DNA from: Bacillus sp. FJAT-47783
GTDB lineage: Bacteria > Bacillota > Bacilli > Bacillales > Aeribacillaceae
DNA: 64,000 bases
Reading direction: 5' to 3'
Assembly: GCF_022808615.1 (NCBI RefSeq)
Contig: NZ_JAKZKS010000015.1
Location: 1-64,000, forward strand
Shown here: positions 42,022 through 51,178 of the stretch, one piece after another
Position numbering within the stretch: position 1 is the first letter of the stretch
Layout of the letters: each line of letters opens with the position of its first letter
Notes under the pieces: model-generated
What the model was told of the DNA's origin: nothing
What the model saw: the letters and a program-made list of their open reading frames with translations, nothing else
The model's database searches: none
Made by a program: the position numbers and the translations under genes

Positions 42022-42998
42022 TGGCTCGATTATCAATGGTTGAAGCAATCCGAGATGCATTAGCTCAAGAAATGGAACGAGATGACCGAGTTCTCGTATT
42101 AGGTGAAGATGTCGGTGTAAATGGTGGCGTATTCCGAGCTACGGATGGTTTATATGAAAAATTTGGTGAAAATCGTGTGTTTGATACACCGTTAGCAGAA
42201 TCTGGAATTATTGGTACTTCTGTTGGCTTAGCCGTGAATGGAATGAGACCCGTAGCAGAAATTCAATTTCTAGGCTTTATTTATGAAACGATGGATCAAA
42301 TTTGTTCACAAGCTGCTAGAGTGAGGTTCCGTTCTGCTGGAAGATTTACAGCACCAATGGTCATTCGGAGTCCATTTGGCGGCGGAGTCCGAACACCGGA
42401 ACTTCATTCAGACAGTCTTGAAGCGTTATTTACGCATACACCCGGATTAAAAGTGGTCATCCCTTCCACTCCCTATGATGCGAAAGGACTTCTAATTTCA
42501 GCTATTCGTGATGAAAATCCGGTTTTATTTTTAGAGCCGATGAATTTATATCGTGCTTTGCGAAGCGAAGTACCCGATGAACCTTATACAATTCCACTCG
42601 GAAAAGCAAATGTTGTCAAAGAGGGAGAAGACGTCACGATCGTAACGTATGGAAAACCTGTTCATATCGTTAGTCAAATTGCTGAAGAATATGAAAAGAA
42701 TGGTGTCAGTCTTGAAGTCATCGATTTACGAACGGTTAGCCCGATTGACATTGATACGATTATCGAGTCAGTTGAAAAAACAAGTAGATTGATCATTGTT
42801 CATGAAGCGGTCAAAACAGGTGGAGTTGGAGGGGAAATTGCGGCTTTAATTAGCGAACAGGCTTTGTTCTCTTTATCAGCACCTATCATGAGGATTACTG
42901 GATACGATACACCTTATCCAGTGCCATCCATTGAAGATGATTGGCTCCCGAATGAGATTCGTGTGAAAGAGGGAGTGGAGAAGATTTTACAATATTAA
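42021..42998 (+). CDS. 2-oxoacid dehydrogenase E1 beta
   Basis: 325 residues. Transketolase-like beta subunit that completes the E1 active site: VLVLGEDVGVNGGVFRAT, FDTPLAESGIIGTSVGLA, AEIQFLGF and RSPFGGG, then the C-terminal VHEAVKTGGVGGEIAA and TGYDTPYP. The ATG overlaps the E1 alpha stop by one base, with AAAGGAGG upstream. It is the last gene of the operon, which ends at a strong terminator at 43051. Confidence 0.9.
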   Translation: MARLSMVEAIRDALAQEMERDDRVLVLGEDVGVNGGVFRATDGLYEKFGENRVFDTPLAESGIIGTSVGLAVNGMRPVAEIQFLGFIYETMDQICSQAARVRFRSAGRFTAPMVIRSPFGGGVRTPELHSDSLEALFTHTPGLKVVIPSTPYDAKGLLISAIRDENPVLFLEPMNLYRALRSEVPDEPYTIPLGKANVVKEGEDVTIVTYGKPVHIVSQIAEEYEKNGVSLEVIDLRTVSPIDIDTIIESVEKTSRLIIVHEAVKTGGVGGEIAALISEQALFSLSAPIMRITGYDTPYPVPSIEDDWLPNEIRVKEGVEKILQY

Positions 42999-43050
42999 AG
43001 GTTAGAAGAATTTCAGTTAGTTCATACGATTCCCTATGTAAAAGTACATG

Positions 43051-43096
43051 AAATAGCCTGGGCCCAAAACAATTTCGGGACTCAGGCTATTTTTTT
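43051..43096 (+). terminator. terminator of the catabolic operon
   Basis: AAATAGCCTG pairs with CAGGCTATTT, followed by a run of seven T. Confidence 0.93.
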
Positions 43097-43129
43097 AGAA
43101 AAAGCAAGCCGGTTTCGTATCATACTAGT

Positions 43130-43225
43130 TGCGTTGTTTTTTCAAGAACTTGAGGATTTTTTTACAAAACTTGCGGATTTCTTTCATAGCTTGCGCAAAT
43201 ATACACCTAACTTGCGGTTACACTA
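43130..43225. repeat. about 20-bp-period intergenic array 4 (inverted)
   Basis: On the minus strand the units read CCGCAAGTTTTGTAAAAAAAT, CCTCAAGTTCTTGAAAAAAC and GCGCAAGCTATGAAAGAAAT in 20- to 21-bp steps. This is the same theme as arrays 2 and 5b, in the opposite orientation, between the operon terminator and the MFS remnant. Confidence 0.6.
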
Positions 43226-43252
43226 TTTTCTCCATATAACGATAATCCTATT

Positions 43253-43852
43253 TTAAGTTGCCTTATTTACACTTTCAATATTTGATTGATCCAACTCTTG
43301 ACGAAAAGCATTCTTTTTCAAAATGAACAAAGGGATGAGGCTAAGGAGGAAAACTGTACTAAATAGTAAAAGTCCTTGACTCTGGCTTAAATAACCTAAC
43401 AATACAGGGCCAAAGAATCCTCCTAATCCTCCAATGGAGTTGACTAATGCAATGGCGACTGCTGCGGAAGATTCGGTAAAGAACATCGAAAGCAATGCCC
43501 AAAATGGACCTAAAAAGCTAAATGTCCCTAGAAACGAAATAGATATCATGGTGATAGCTAGAAATGTGTTTGGAGCAAAGAAACTTCCAATAAGACCGAC
43601 TGCAGCAACAGTTAAAGAACAGGCTGCATGTACCCATCTCTCTCCTGTTTGATCTGAATGGCGGGCCCACCAAATCAGCCCAATTAAGCCAACAATTTCC
43701 GGTATCATGGCAATTAACCCAACCTGTGTATTACTAAATAACGTCGAAAGGGATTTAATAATGGTCGGTAGCAAAAAGTTCAAGCCATACGATGCAAGTA
43801 AGAATAAAAAGTAGATAGAAGAAAAAAGCCAGCAAATGGTGAAATCATTCAT
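43253..43852 (-). pseudogene. C-terminal half of an MFS transporter (truncated)
   Basis: 199 residues, six membrane segments, the second half of a major-facilitator protein of the anion:cation symporter type (family length about 430). It retains the inter-domain-like motif WWARHSDQTGERWVH and a last helix pair with GFFGPVLLGYLSQ. The N-terminal half is absent: beyond 43853 the sequence belongs to a glcD-type gene on the other strand. The first Met may be accidental. A gene cut by a deletion or rearrangement, not expected to work. Confidence 0.78.
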
Positions 43853-43867
43853 TCGGGGAGCTTATCT

Positions 43868-44696
43868 CCAAAATCATCCTCTGGCTATCATTTAAATGGA
43901 TTAATGGTAGGATCTGAAGGTACTCTCGGTGTAATAACGGAATTAACCTTAAAGGTGTATGGAATACCAGAAATGATATCAGCGGCACGTGTATCATTTT
44001 CTACCATTCAGGAGGCTGTTGATGCTGTAGTGACCATAATGTCAGCAGGCATTCAAATGGCAAGAATCGAGCTTGTCGATGCCCGGTCCATTGAGCAGAT
44101 GAATTCCTTCATGGATGCGTCATTTGATGTGGCTCCGACTTTATTTTTAGAGTTTCATGGAAACAAAGATGGAGTCGAGCAGGATGTTACATTTGCTCAA
44201 GAAATTTTAAGCGATATGAATTGCCTAGACTTCGCCTTTGAGAACGATTCGAAAAAACGTCACCAGCTATGGGAATTAAGGCACAACCTAGCTTATGCAT
44301 TTATTCATGGGAACCCGGGGAAAAAGATGATGGTAACAGATGTGTGTGCAGATTCAATCTTTACCTGATGCAATTGAAAATACTCGTCAAAAGATTGAGG
44401 AAATGGGAATGGATTCATCGATTATGGGGCACGTAGGAGATGGAAATTATCACGTTGGGATTATGATCGACTTAGCGAATCAAAAAGAAATCGATCAAGC
44501 GAAAACCTTAAATGAGCATATTGTCCATTATGCCTTATCCAAAAAGGGAACATGTACTGGCGAACATGGGGTTGGAATGGGAAAGGTAAAATATCAACGA
44601 ATGGAGCACGGGTATGCATATGATGTGATGAAAAACATAAAGAAGAGCTTAGATCCGAATAATATAATGAATCCTGGGAAGATTTTTGTTGATTAA
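43868..44696 (+). pseudogene. glcD/D-lactate dehydrogenase-type FAD protein, 5'-truncated and frameshifted
   Basis: From about 43868 the plus strand reads SSSGYHLNGL, MVGSEGTLGVITELTLKVYG and further FAD-oxidase C-terminal domain sequence to MMVTDVC. A frame change at about 44340-44350 (around GTGTGTGCAG) continues with SLPDAIENTRQKIEEMG, SIMGHVGDGNYHVGIM, TCTGEHGVGMGK and LDPNNIMNPGKIF. These are the standard C-terminal motifs of glycolate oxidase GlcD / FAD-linked lactate dehydrogenases. The N-terminal FAD-binding half is missing. The break meets the truncated MFS gene, so one event removed both 5' parts. Confidence 0.82.
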
Positions 44697-44717
44697 AAAC
44701 ATAAAAGTCCATTTTGT

Positions 44718-44749
44718 AAGAACCAGTAAGAGTGGTTCTTCTTTTTTTG
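44718..44749 (+). terminator. terminator after the glcD remnant
   Basis: AAGAACCA pairs with TGGTTCTT around a 7-nt loop, followed by CTTTTTTTG. TTGTAC at 44747 and TATAAT at 44771-44776 (18-bp spacing) just behind it may form the promoter of the RpiR gene. Confidence 0.9.
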
Positions 44750-44891
44750 TACATAAAGAAAGAATCTATATATAATAGAAGAAATAAGAAAAATGAATAT
44801 ATGTAAATCGAAAATCAAGCATGTTGAATGTTCTTTTAAGAAGTTATTATGAATGGAAAAGTATTATACAAATGAATAGGTGGTGATCGAA

Positions 44892-45749
44892 ATGAAGGAT
44901 GAAAATGTGTTTGAGAAAATACGTAAGAATTACAATGAATTGACCAATCGTCAAAAACCGGTAGCAAAATTTATTTTAGATGAACCGAAACAAGTAGCTC
45001 TACATCCAGCAAAAAAAATTGGTGAGTTGACATCAACAAGTGAGACGACAGTCATTCGTCTCTGTTATGCGCTTGGCTATTCAGGCTATACATCTTTACA
45101 AAATGACATTAGGTATTCACTTCTTAATGAAAAGGAAGATCCTTTGGAAAAGCTGAAAAATATAACAGGTGATTTAAAAGATGTCGATCATCTTGTGAAA
45201 AATGTTATCGAAGATGATGTGTCTTACATACAACAAACTCTACAAAAGTTAGACATGAGTTCATACCATAAATCCATTAAGGCAATGATTGAAGCAAAAA
45301 ATATTATTGTTGTGGGCTTTCGCAGTAGTTATGCTTCAGCTCATTGGTTAGCCTATACGTTAAATATTATTAAGGGAAATGTGCATTTATTTAGAGGAGA
45401 AATGGAAGATGCAAACTATTTAATTAATAGAGTAAATGAAGATTATTTAATTATAGCTTTATCATTTCCTAGATACACGGAGTCAACGATACGTTTTGTA
45501 AGTGCTGCTAAACTAAAGGGGGCAAAGGTTTTGGCCATTACTGATGACGAATTGTCCCCAATTGGTCCGTTGGCTGATTTATTACTTAAAGTAGTTACGG
45601 CTACCCCAACCACTTTAAAAGGGATGCCGGTCATTTTTTCTTTATTGAATTTACTTGTAGCAGGCGTTAGTGCAACTGACAAGGCTAATGTCCAACAAAG
45701 AATACATGAGTATAATCAGACAAGTCGTCAGTTGGATTCCATTAAATGA
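44892..45749 (+). CDS. MurR/RpiR-family transcriptional regulator
   Basis: 285 residues from ATG 44892, with AGGTGGTG upstream; GTG 44880 falls inside that ribosome site and is rejected. N-terminal HTH (about 1-75: KKIGELTSTSETTVIRLCYALGY) and a C-terminal SIS domain (about 110-250: NIIVVGFRSSYASAHWLAY, IIALSFPRYTEST). SIS domains usually bind phosphosugars, but many RpiR proteins beside amino-acid genes exist. It precedes the racemase operon; two 12-bp palindromes at 45999 and 46029 are likely binding sites. Confidence 0.88.
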   Translation: MKDENVFEKIRKNYNELTNRQKPVAKFILDEPKQVALHPAKKIGELTSTSETTVIRLCYALGYSGYTSLQNDIRYSLLNEKEDPLEKLKNITGDLKDVDHLVKNVIEDDVSYIQQTLQKLDMSSYHKSIKAMIEAKNIIVVGFRSSYASAHWLAYTLNIIKGNVHLFRGEMEDANYLINRVNEDYLIIALSFPRYTESTIRFVSAAKLKGAKVLAITDDELSPIGPLADLLLKVVTATPTTLKGMPVIFSLLNLLVAGVSATDKANVQQRIHEYNQTSRQLDSIK

Positions 45750-45789
45750 AAACCTTAAATTTGCAGCTACGTTTATGGAACTTTTTATA

Positions 45790-45834
45790 AAAGGCTTTCA
45801 CAAAAGTATTGTACTTTTGGTGGAAGCTTTTTTG
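45790..45834 (+). terminator. terminator of the RpiR gene
   Basis: AAAGGCTTTCACAAAAGTA pairs with ACTTTTGGTGGAAGCTTTTTT (a few G-U pairs). Strong stem with U-run. Confidence 0.88.
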
Positions 45835-45998
45835 TATATTTACTGTTATCAAATCAATCTATGACATCTAACTCCCATTTTCCAAATTATGTTGAATACT
45901 TTGTCCCTAGTAACGCTCAAATAATTAAATATCGGAAATTTCTGAATTGTTATTGAATTGATAGGTTGTTTGTGGTAATTTTGAATTATATCAAAATG

Positions 45999-46040
45999 AA
46001 GTTTATACTTTTATATTCATATTATTTAAAGTTTAAACTT
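45999..46040. promoter_or_regulatory. paired 12-bp palindromes, candidate RpiR operators
   Basis: AAGTTTATACTT (45999-46010) and AAGTTTAAACTT (46029-46040) differ at one central base and are 30 bp apart, close to three helical turns. They lie 70-110 bp before the amidohydrolase gene and directly behind the RpiR gene. Confidence 0.6.
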
Positions 46041-46107
46041 CTTTAATGGAAAGATCGTATAAATTATAGAAAATGACTAATTGAACTTAACCTATGGAGG
46101 AAGAAAA

Positions 46108-47250
46108 ATGAAACCAAACATAGACGCTCTTAAACCGACTATTGATTCCATTTTTGACTATTTGCATCACCATCCTGAAATTAGTTGGCAGGAATACGAG
46201 ACAACTGAATATATTCAACGTTTTTTAGAAAATCAAGGCTTTACTGTACAAACCTTTAATGATTGTCCCGGTCTCATCGTTGAGGTAGGAGAAGGAAATT
46301 TCTGTGTAGCATTACGCGCTGACATGGATGCACTATGGCAGGAGGTGGATGGACAATTTCAAGCGAATCATTCTTGTGGCCACGATGCCCATATGACAAT
46401 GGTTCTTGGCGTGATGATGCTTCTTTCAAAAATGAATGTTGACCCTTCCGTGAAGCTAAAGTTCATCTTTCAGCCTGCTGAGGAAAAGGGGACTGGGGCA
46501 CTCAAACTGCTTGAAAAGGGAGTAATAGATGATATTGATTTTTTATATGGTGTCCATCTAAGACCGATTCAAGAATTACAAGACGGTCAGGCAACTCCTG
46601 CCATCTATCACGGTGCGGCCAAATTTATCTCAGGGGAAATTGTCGGGGAGGATGCCCATGGAGCGCGACCTCACCTTGGTCAAAATGCAATCGAAATCGG
46701 TGCATCCTTCATTCATGAAATGAAAAATATTTATTTAAATCCGATGGTTCCTTATACGGCTAAAATGACAAGTTTTCATGCGGGGGGAGAATCAGGAAAC
46801 ATTATTCCTGGAAAAGCATCTTTTCGTTTAGATTTACGTGCACAAACGAATCAAGTGATGGAAGAACTGACGGAAAAGGTTGAGACCATTGCCGGCGCTC
46901 TTGCCAATCTTTACGGCGTGAAGATTACGTTAGAAACGAAAGCAAATGTTGCGGCTGCACAGGTTGACACGCAAGCTCAACGGATGATGGAAAAGGCTAT
47001 CATCGATTCGATAGGTCATCTTCAGGTAATCGCTCCTATAAACACAACGGGAGGAGAAGACTTTCATTTTTATACGTTAAAAAAACCAACGATTAAAGCA
47101 ACGATGTTAGGCCTTGGGTGTGATTTGCAGCCTGGCCTTCATCACCCAAAGATGACTTTTAATCGTAATGCTATATACTCTGGTATCGAAATTTTAACGA
47201 AAGCAGTATTGAATACGATAGAAGCCTATAAAATGGGGGAGTTGGCATGA
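46108..47250 (+). CDS. amhX: M20-family amidohydrolase (AmhX-like; N-acyl-L-amino-acid hydrolase)
   Basis: 380 residues from ATG 46108 (TATGGAGGAAG upstream). M20/M40 metallo-aminoacylase: HHHPEISWQEYET, LRADMDALWQE, metal-site HSCGHDAHM, and PAEEKGTGA with the catalytic Glu; a dimerisation domain follows. In the pathway known from Geobacillus it removes the succinyl group from the N-succinyl-L-amino acid made by the racemase. It overlaps the GNAT gene (ATGA). The desuccinylase role is inferred from the neighbours; the AmhX resemblance is by overall pattern. Confidence 0.82.
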   Translation: MKPNIDALKPTIDSIFDYLHHHPEISWQEYETTEYIQRFLENQGFTVQTFNDCPGLIVEVGEGNFCVALRADMDALWQEVDGQFQANHSCGHDAHMTMVLGVMMLLSKMNVDPSVKLKFIFQPAEEKGTGALKLLEKGVIDDIDFLYGVHLRPIQELQDGQATPAIYHGAAKFISGEIVGEDAHGARPHLGQNAIEIGASFIHEMKNIYLNPMVPYTAKMTSFHAGGESGNIIPGKASFRLDLRAQTNQVMEELTEKVETIAGALANLYGVKITLETKANVAAAQVDTQAQRMMEKAIIDSIGHLQVIAPINTTGGEDFHFYTLKKPTIKATMLGLGCDLQPGLHHPKMTFNRNAIYSGIEILTKAVLNTIEAYKMGELA

Positions 47251-48074
47251 ACACGGATATTGAGCTGAAAGTATTAAAAAGTTATGAAGCTTTACAACGA
47301 ATTCAAAAACTTGAAAAACTTGTTTGGAATATATCCCCTCTCCCTATTCACCAAACGATTACCGCATCGCAAAATGGAGGGTTAGTATTAGGGGCATTTC
47401 TTCATGAGGAAATAGTCGGATTTAGTTACAGTTTCCCTGGTTTTCATAAAGGGCAAAGCTATCTATGCTCACACATGCTTGGTATTCACCCTGATCACCA
47501 AGGAAAAGGGGTAGGTGCACGTTTAAAACAAGAACAAAAAGAGATAGCCAGGGAAATGGGATACGACTTAGTCGTATGGACATACGACCCGCTTGAAACG
47601 AGGAATGCTTACTTGAATTTATCAAAATTGCAGACAATTTGCTCAACATACGTTGAGGATTGCTATGGGGAAATGGGAGATAACCTAAACAAAGGACTTC
47701 CTAGTGATCGATTTAAAGTGGAATGGTGGATAAACAGTACACATGTAAAAAATCAACATCCGATTCCTATCAGTCAAACCAAATTCCAATTTCGGTGGGA
47801 AAAAACTGTAGATGGATTACCGAAGTTGAAGAATGTTGAGCACGACCTTAAATCCAATTTCGATTATGACACTTCCATATTCGTACCTGTTCCAGCAAAT
47901 ATTCAACATATAAAGAAAGTGAATCATGCACTTGCTATGGATTGGCGGTTAAAAACAAGAAATATTTTCCAAACTTTATTTGCTAAAGGATATGCTGCGG
48001 TTTCTCTGAAAAAAAGTGCAGATGAATCGGTTCATTATTATCTATTAGTTCAAAAAAATACATTAAAAATATAA
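47247..48074 (+). CDS. GNAT acyltransferase of the racemase operon
   Basis: 275 residues. N-terminal GNAT domain with [20 protein letters not shown] (the CoA pyrophosphate loop Q-G-K-G-V-G) and [20 protein letters not shown]; the last 100 residues are a separate extension. Together with the adjacent racemase and M20 hydrolase it matches the D-amino-acid N-succinyltransferase of Geobacillus kaustophilus, which makes N-succinyl-D-amino acids from succinyl-CoA. It overlaps the hydrolase gene (ATGA) and is followed after 19 bp by the racemase gene. Confidence 0.82.
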   Translation: MNTDIELKVLKSYEALQRIQKLEKLVWNISPLPIHQTITASQNGGLVLGAFLHEEIVGFSYSFPGFHKGQSYLCSHMLGIHPDHQGKGVGARLKQEQKEIAREMGYDLVVWTYDPLETRNAYLNLSKLQTICSTYVEDCYGEMGDNLNKGLPSDRFKVEWWINSTHVKNQHPIPISQTKFQFRWEKTVDGLPKLKNVEHDLKSNFDYDTSIFVPVPANIQHIKKVNHALAMDWRLKTRNIFQTLFAKGYAAVSLKKSADESVHYYLLVQKNTLKI

Positions 48075-48093
48075 TCCAACTGAGGTGGGGGAA

Positions 48094-49197
48094 ATGAAAG
48101 TAAAAGAAATCACGTTACGTCAAGTCAAGATGAGATTAAAATCTAAATTTACGACGAGCTTTGGCTCGTTTCAGGATAAAGAGTTTCTTTTGTTAGAAGC
48201 AAAGGATGATCATGGACAAAGTGGCTGGGGAGAATCTGTTGCTTTCCATACGCCTTGGTATAATGAAGAAACGATAAAAACAAATTGGCATATGTTAGAA
48301 GATTATTTGATTCCAAGTGTTTTAAATCAAGAGATTCAGCACCCTGATAACATTTCTGAAATGTTTTCCTATATTCGTAAAAACAATATGGCAAAGTCTA
48401 CGCTTGAAGGGGCAGTATGGGATTTATATGCAAAGCAAAAAGGTATTCCTTTAGCAGTTGCTTTAGGTGGTGAAAAGAATGAAATTGAAGTAGGCATCAG
48501 CATAGGTATTCAGGACTCTGTTAATGATTTGCTTCACATCATTGAAGATCATGTAAACGAAGGGTACAAACGAATGAAAGTGAAGATTAAGCCGGGCTGG
48601 GATGTTGAGGTTATGAGAGAAGTACGAAAGCATTTCCCTACGATTCCTTTAATGGCTGATGCTAATTCGGCTTATCGTTTAAAAGATGTAGATCGATTAA
48701 AGGCACTAGATGAATTTGATTTAATGATGATTGAACAACCATTAGATTCTGATGATATTGTCGATCATGCGAAGCTTCAACGGGAAATCTCTACACCGGT
48801 ATGCCTCGATGAAAGTATTCATTCTTATGATGATGCTAGAAAAGCTATAGAGCTTGAAAGCTGTAAAATTATTAATATTAAAATTGGACGTGTTGGTGGA
48901 TTAACAGAATCTAAAAAAATTCACGATTTGTGTCAAGAGCACAACATCTCTGTTTGGTGTGGGGGTATGCTTGAATCAGGTATTGGTAGAGCACATAACA
49001 TTGCTTTAACCACTTTGTCTAATTTTGTTTTACCAGGTGATACGGCGGCTTCAAGACGCTATTGGGAAAAGGATCTTATTGAACCAGAAGTTATCGTTGA
49101 TAATGGAATAATCACCGTTCCAAATCAGCCTGGCATAGGTTATGAGCCGAATCTTGAAACGATTCGACAATTTACGACTAATGAAAAAGCTTTTAAA
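48094..49197 (+). CDS. N-succinylamino-acid racemase / o-succinylbenzoate synthase family enzyme
   Basis: 367 residues from ATG 48094 (GAGGTGGGGG upstream). Enolase-superfamily barrel with all catalytic residues: MKVKIKPG (Lys162 and Lys164 as the KxK base), metal ligands Asp189 (MADANSAY), Glu214 (MIEQPL) and Asp239 (CLDES), and the opposite base Lys263 (NIKIGRVGG). It racemises N-succinyl-amino acids; some members also make o-succinylbenzoate for menaquinone. There is no men gene nearby and the GNAT and M20 neighbours point to the racemase role. The stop codon follows immediately. Confidence 0.9.
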
Positions 49198-49208
49198 TAA
49201 GAAAAGAT

Positions 49209-49241
49209 GGGAGGAGCTAGCTCTTCCTCAAATTTTTCGTT
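49209..49241 (+). terminator. hairpin between racemase and YkvI-like genes
   Basis: GGAGGAGCTAGCTCTTCC is largely self-complementary and followed by TCAAATTTTTC. It is a weak or partial terminator, so the membrane-protein gene may still be part of the operon. Confidence 0.5.
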
Positions 49242-49277
49242 GAAAATTCTGAAAATTCTTATTTTAAGGAGGGCAAC

Positions 49278-50354
49278 ATGAAGAAGAGTATCCAAATTGC
49301 AGGGGCGTATATTGGAGTGCTTGTTGGAGCAGGGTTTGCTTCTGGACAGGAAATCCTACAATTTTTTACTAGCTTTGGATGGCTAGGTGTTCTAGGGACA
49401 CTGTTAGCAACCGTTCTTTTCGCGTTCTTAGGAATGAATTTAACTCAATTAGGGAGTCGTTTACAAACAACCTCTCATAAAGAAGTCATTTACCACATTT
49501 GTGGACGTTACCTTGGATTAGTAGTTGATTTTATCATTACGTTTTTCTTATTTGGCGTATTAGTCGTCATGATTGCAGGGGCAGGGTCGATATTTGAACA
49601 GCAATTTGGGATATCAAGTTTAGTAGGTAGTATGTTGATGACATTCTTGACTATTTTGACCGTCACATTAAATATTCAAAAAGTAATTTCGATCATTGGC
49701 CTTATTACTCCGCTTTTACTCGTGATGGTTGTCATATTATCAGGCTATTCTTTTGTCGCAATGGAACATAGTCTTTTTGAAGTACACCAAATAATTGATA
49801 CACAATATGCTGCTGCATCTAATTGGGGATTAGGTTCCTTATTATACGTTTCCTATAATATTGCGGCAGCGGCTGCCATGCTCATAGTGATGGGTGGGGC
49901 CGTGAAAGACGAAAGATCAGCTGGTTTAGGAGGGATCCTCGGAGGAATTGGACTTGGTATTCTCATTTTACTTATAAATCTTGGAATGCTTGCCAAAATA
50001 GATACGTTTACAGGTGTAGATATGCCGATGCTTTATTTAGCTAATAATCTTTCACCAATTTTTAGTGTTCTTATGTCCCTCATTTTATTAGGAATGATTT
50101 ATAACACAGCAGTAGGTATGCTTTATTCATTTTCAGTACGGTTTGTTGACCCTAGTCAAAAAAGTTTCAAATGGTTAGTAACGATTTTTGGTTCTGTAGC
50201 ATTTTTAGCAAGCTTTATTGGGTTTATTACGTTAGTTGGAACAGTCTATCCGCTTGTGGGCTATCTAGGTTTTACGCTAATGGCTGCTATCATTTTTTCT
50301 TGGGTTAGAACGAAACAAAAAGTTAAACAGTTTCCATCATCAAGTTTGAATTAA
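49278..50354 (+). CDS. YkvI-family membrane transport protein
   Basis: 358 residues, ten hydrophobic segments. The start IQIAGAYIGVLVGAGFASGQ with an unwound TM1-type GAGFASGQE is typical of YkvI and other LeuT/APC-fold carriers. AILEAQ-like helices and a Lys/Ser-rich tail complete it. ATG 49278 has AAGGAGGG upstream. It follows the D-to-L amino-acid genes and is a good candidate for uptake of the D-amino acid, although YkvI proteins have no proven substrate known to me. Confidence 0.78.
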   Translation: MKKSIQIAGAYIGVLVGAGFASGQEILQFFTSFGWLGVLGTLLATVLFAFLGMNLTQLGSRLQTTSHKEVIYHICGRYLGLVVDFIITFFLFGVLVVMIAGAGSIFEQQFGISSLVGSMLMTFLTILTVTLNIQKVISIIGLITPLLLVMVVILSGYSFVAMEHSLFEVHQIIDTQYAAASNWGLGSLLYVSYNIAAAAAMLIVMGGAVKDERSAGLGGILGGIGLGILILLINLGMLAKIDTFTGVDMPMLYLANNLSPIFSVLMSLILLGMIYNTAVGMLYSFSVRFVDPSQKSFKWLVTIFGSVAFLASFIGFITLVGTVYPLVGYLGFTLMAAIIFSWVRTKQKVKQFPSSSLN

Positions 50355-50383
50355 TAAAGGATATTTCTTAGTATCTCTACTAA

Positions 50384-50421
50384 AAAGGAAACCAAGGTGA
50401 ACTCACCAAAGTTTCCTTTCT
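50384..50421. terminator. bidirectional terminator
   Basis: AAAGGAAACC and its complement GTTTCCTTT (with GGTGA/TCACC extending the stem) lie between convergent operons. Confidence 0.85.
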
Positions 50422-50422
50422 T

Positions 50423-51159
50423 TTAAAGATACGGCATACGCTTTTTGTATTTTTCAATGAGCTGTTTGTTAAATTCATCGGCGCCATCAACATTTCCACT
50501 TTTAAATATCGGTGGGGTCGTTCCGTTTTGAATCATAATGTTGATAGCCTCCGCAGAAATCCCATTAATAATCGTTGATCCAATAGCCGTAGAGGAGGGG
50601 CCGAACGATAAACTAAATGCTTCTTCATGAAGAAGAGTGTCACCGATTGGGGCATGATTATCAATGACTAAATCGACGACTTCATAAAGGAAAAGTCCAT
50701 CCGGATGTCTTGAAGGTTGGTGTATTGCATAGCGAGGAGACGTAATAGCAATTGTAAAAGCTCCTCTTTCTTTTGCTATTTGTGCTACCTCAATTGGGAC
50801 TGGATTTCTTCCTGAAGTAGAGACGATGATAAAGACATCGTTTCGCTTTATATCAATTTCTTTCATAAAATGAGCTGCGATTCCACTTGTTCGTTCAAGC
50901 TGTGAAGAACGAACGGCTCCTTTATGGAGCATGAGGTCTTCAATAAAAATAGGATTTACAGGAACTAAGCCACCGGCACGATAAAATAATTCCTCACCTA
51001 AAATATGAGAGTGTCCACATCCAAATAATGTATGATAGCGTCATTTTCGAGTGCAGCTGCAATTTGTTTAGCAGCATGACGGATGTTCGTTGCTTCGTCT
51101 CTTTCGATTTCAGAAAGTAATTTCTGAATTTCACGAAAGTATTGTTGAAATAATGCCAT
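50423..51159 (-). pseudogene. SIS-domain protein (UPF0309-like), frameshifted
   Basis: The minus-strand ATG at 51157-51159 has GGAGGTT upstream and reads MALFQQYFREIQKLLSEIE and on to ALENDAIIH. It then runs into a stop. One frame over, LFGCGHSHILGEELFYRAGG continues without a gap, and the rest (LMLHKGAVRSSQLER, IIVSTSGRNPVPIEVAQ, SGNVDGADEFN) is intact to 50423. A single missing T near 51030 (CATTATTT for CATTTATTT) restores the frame. A phosphosugar-binding SIS protein expected in the nag operon. It may be a true mutation or a sequencing error. Confidence 0.8.
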
Positions 51160-51178
51160 GTATAAACCTCCAATGGGG

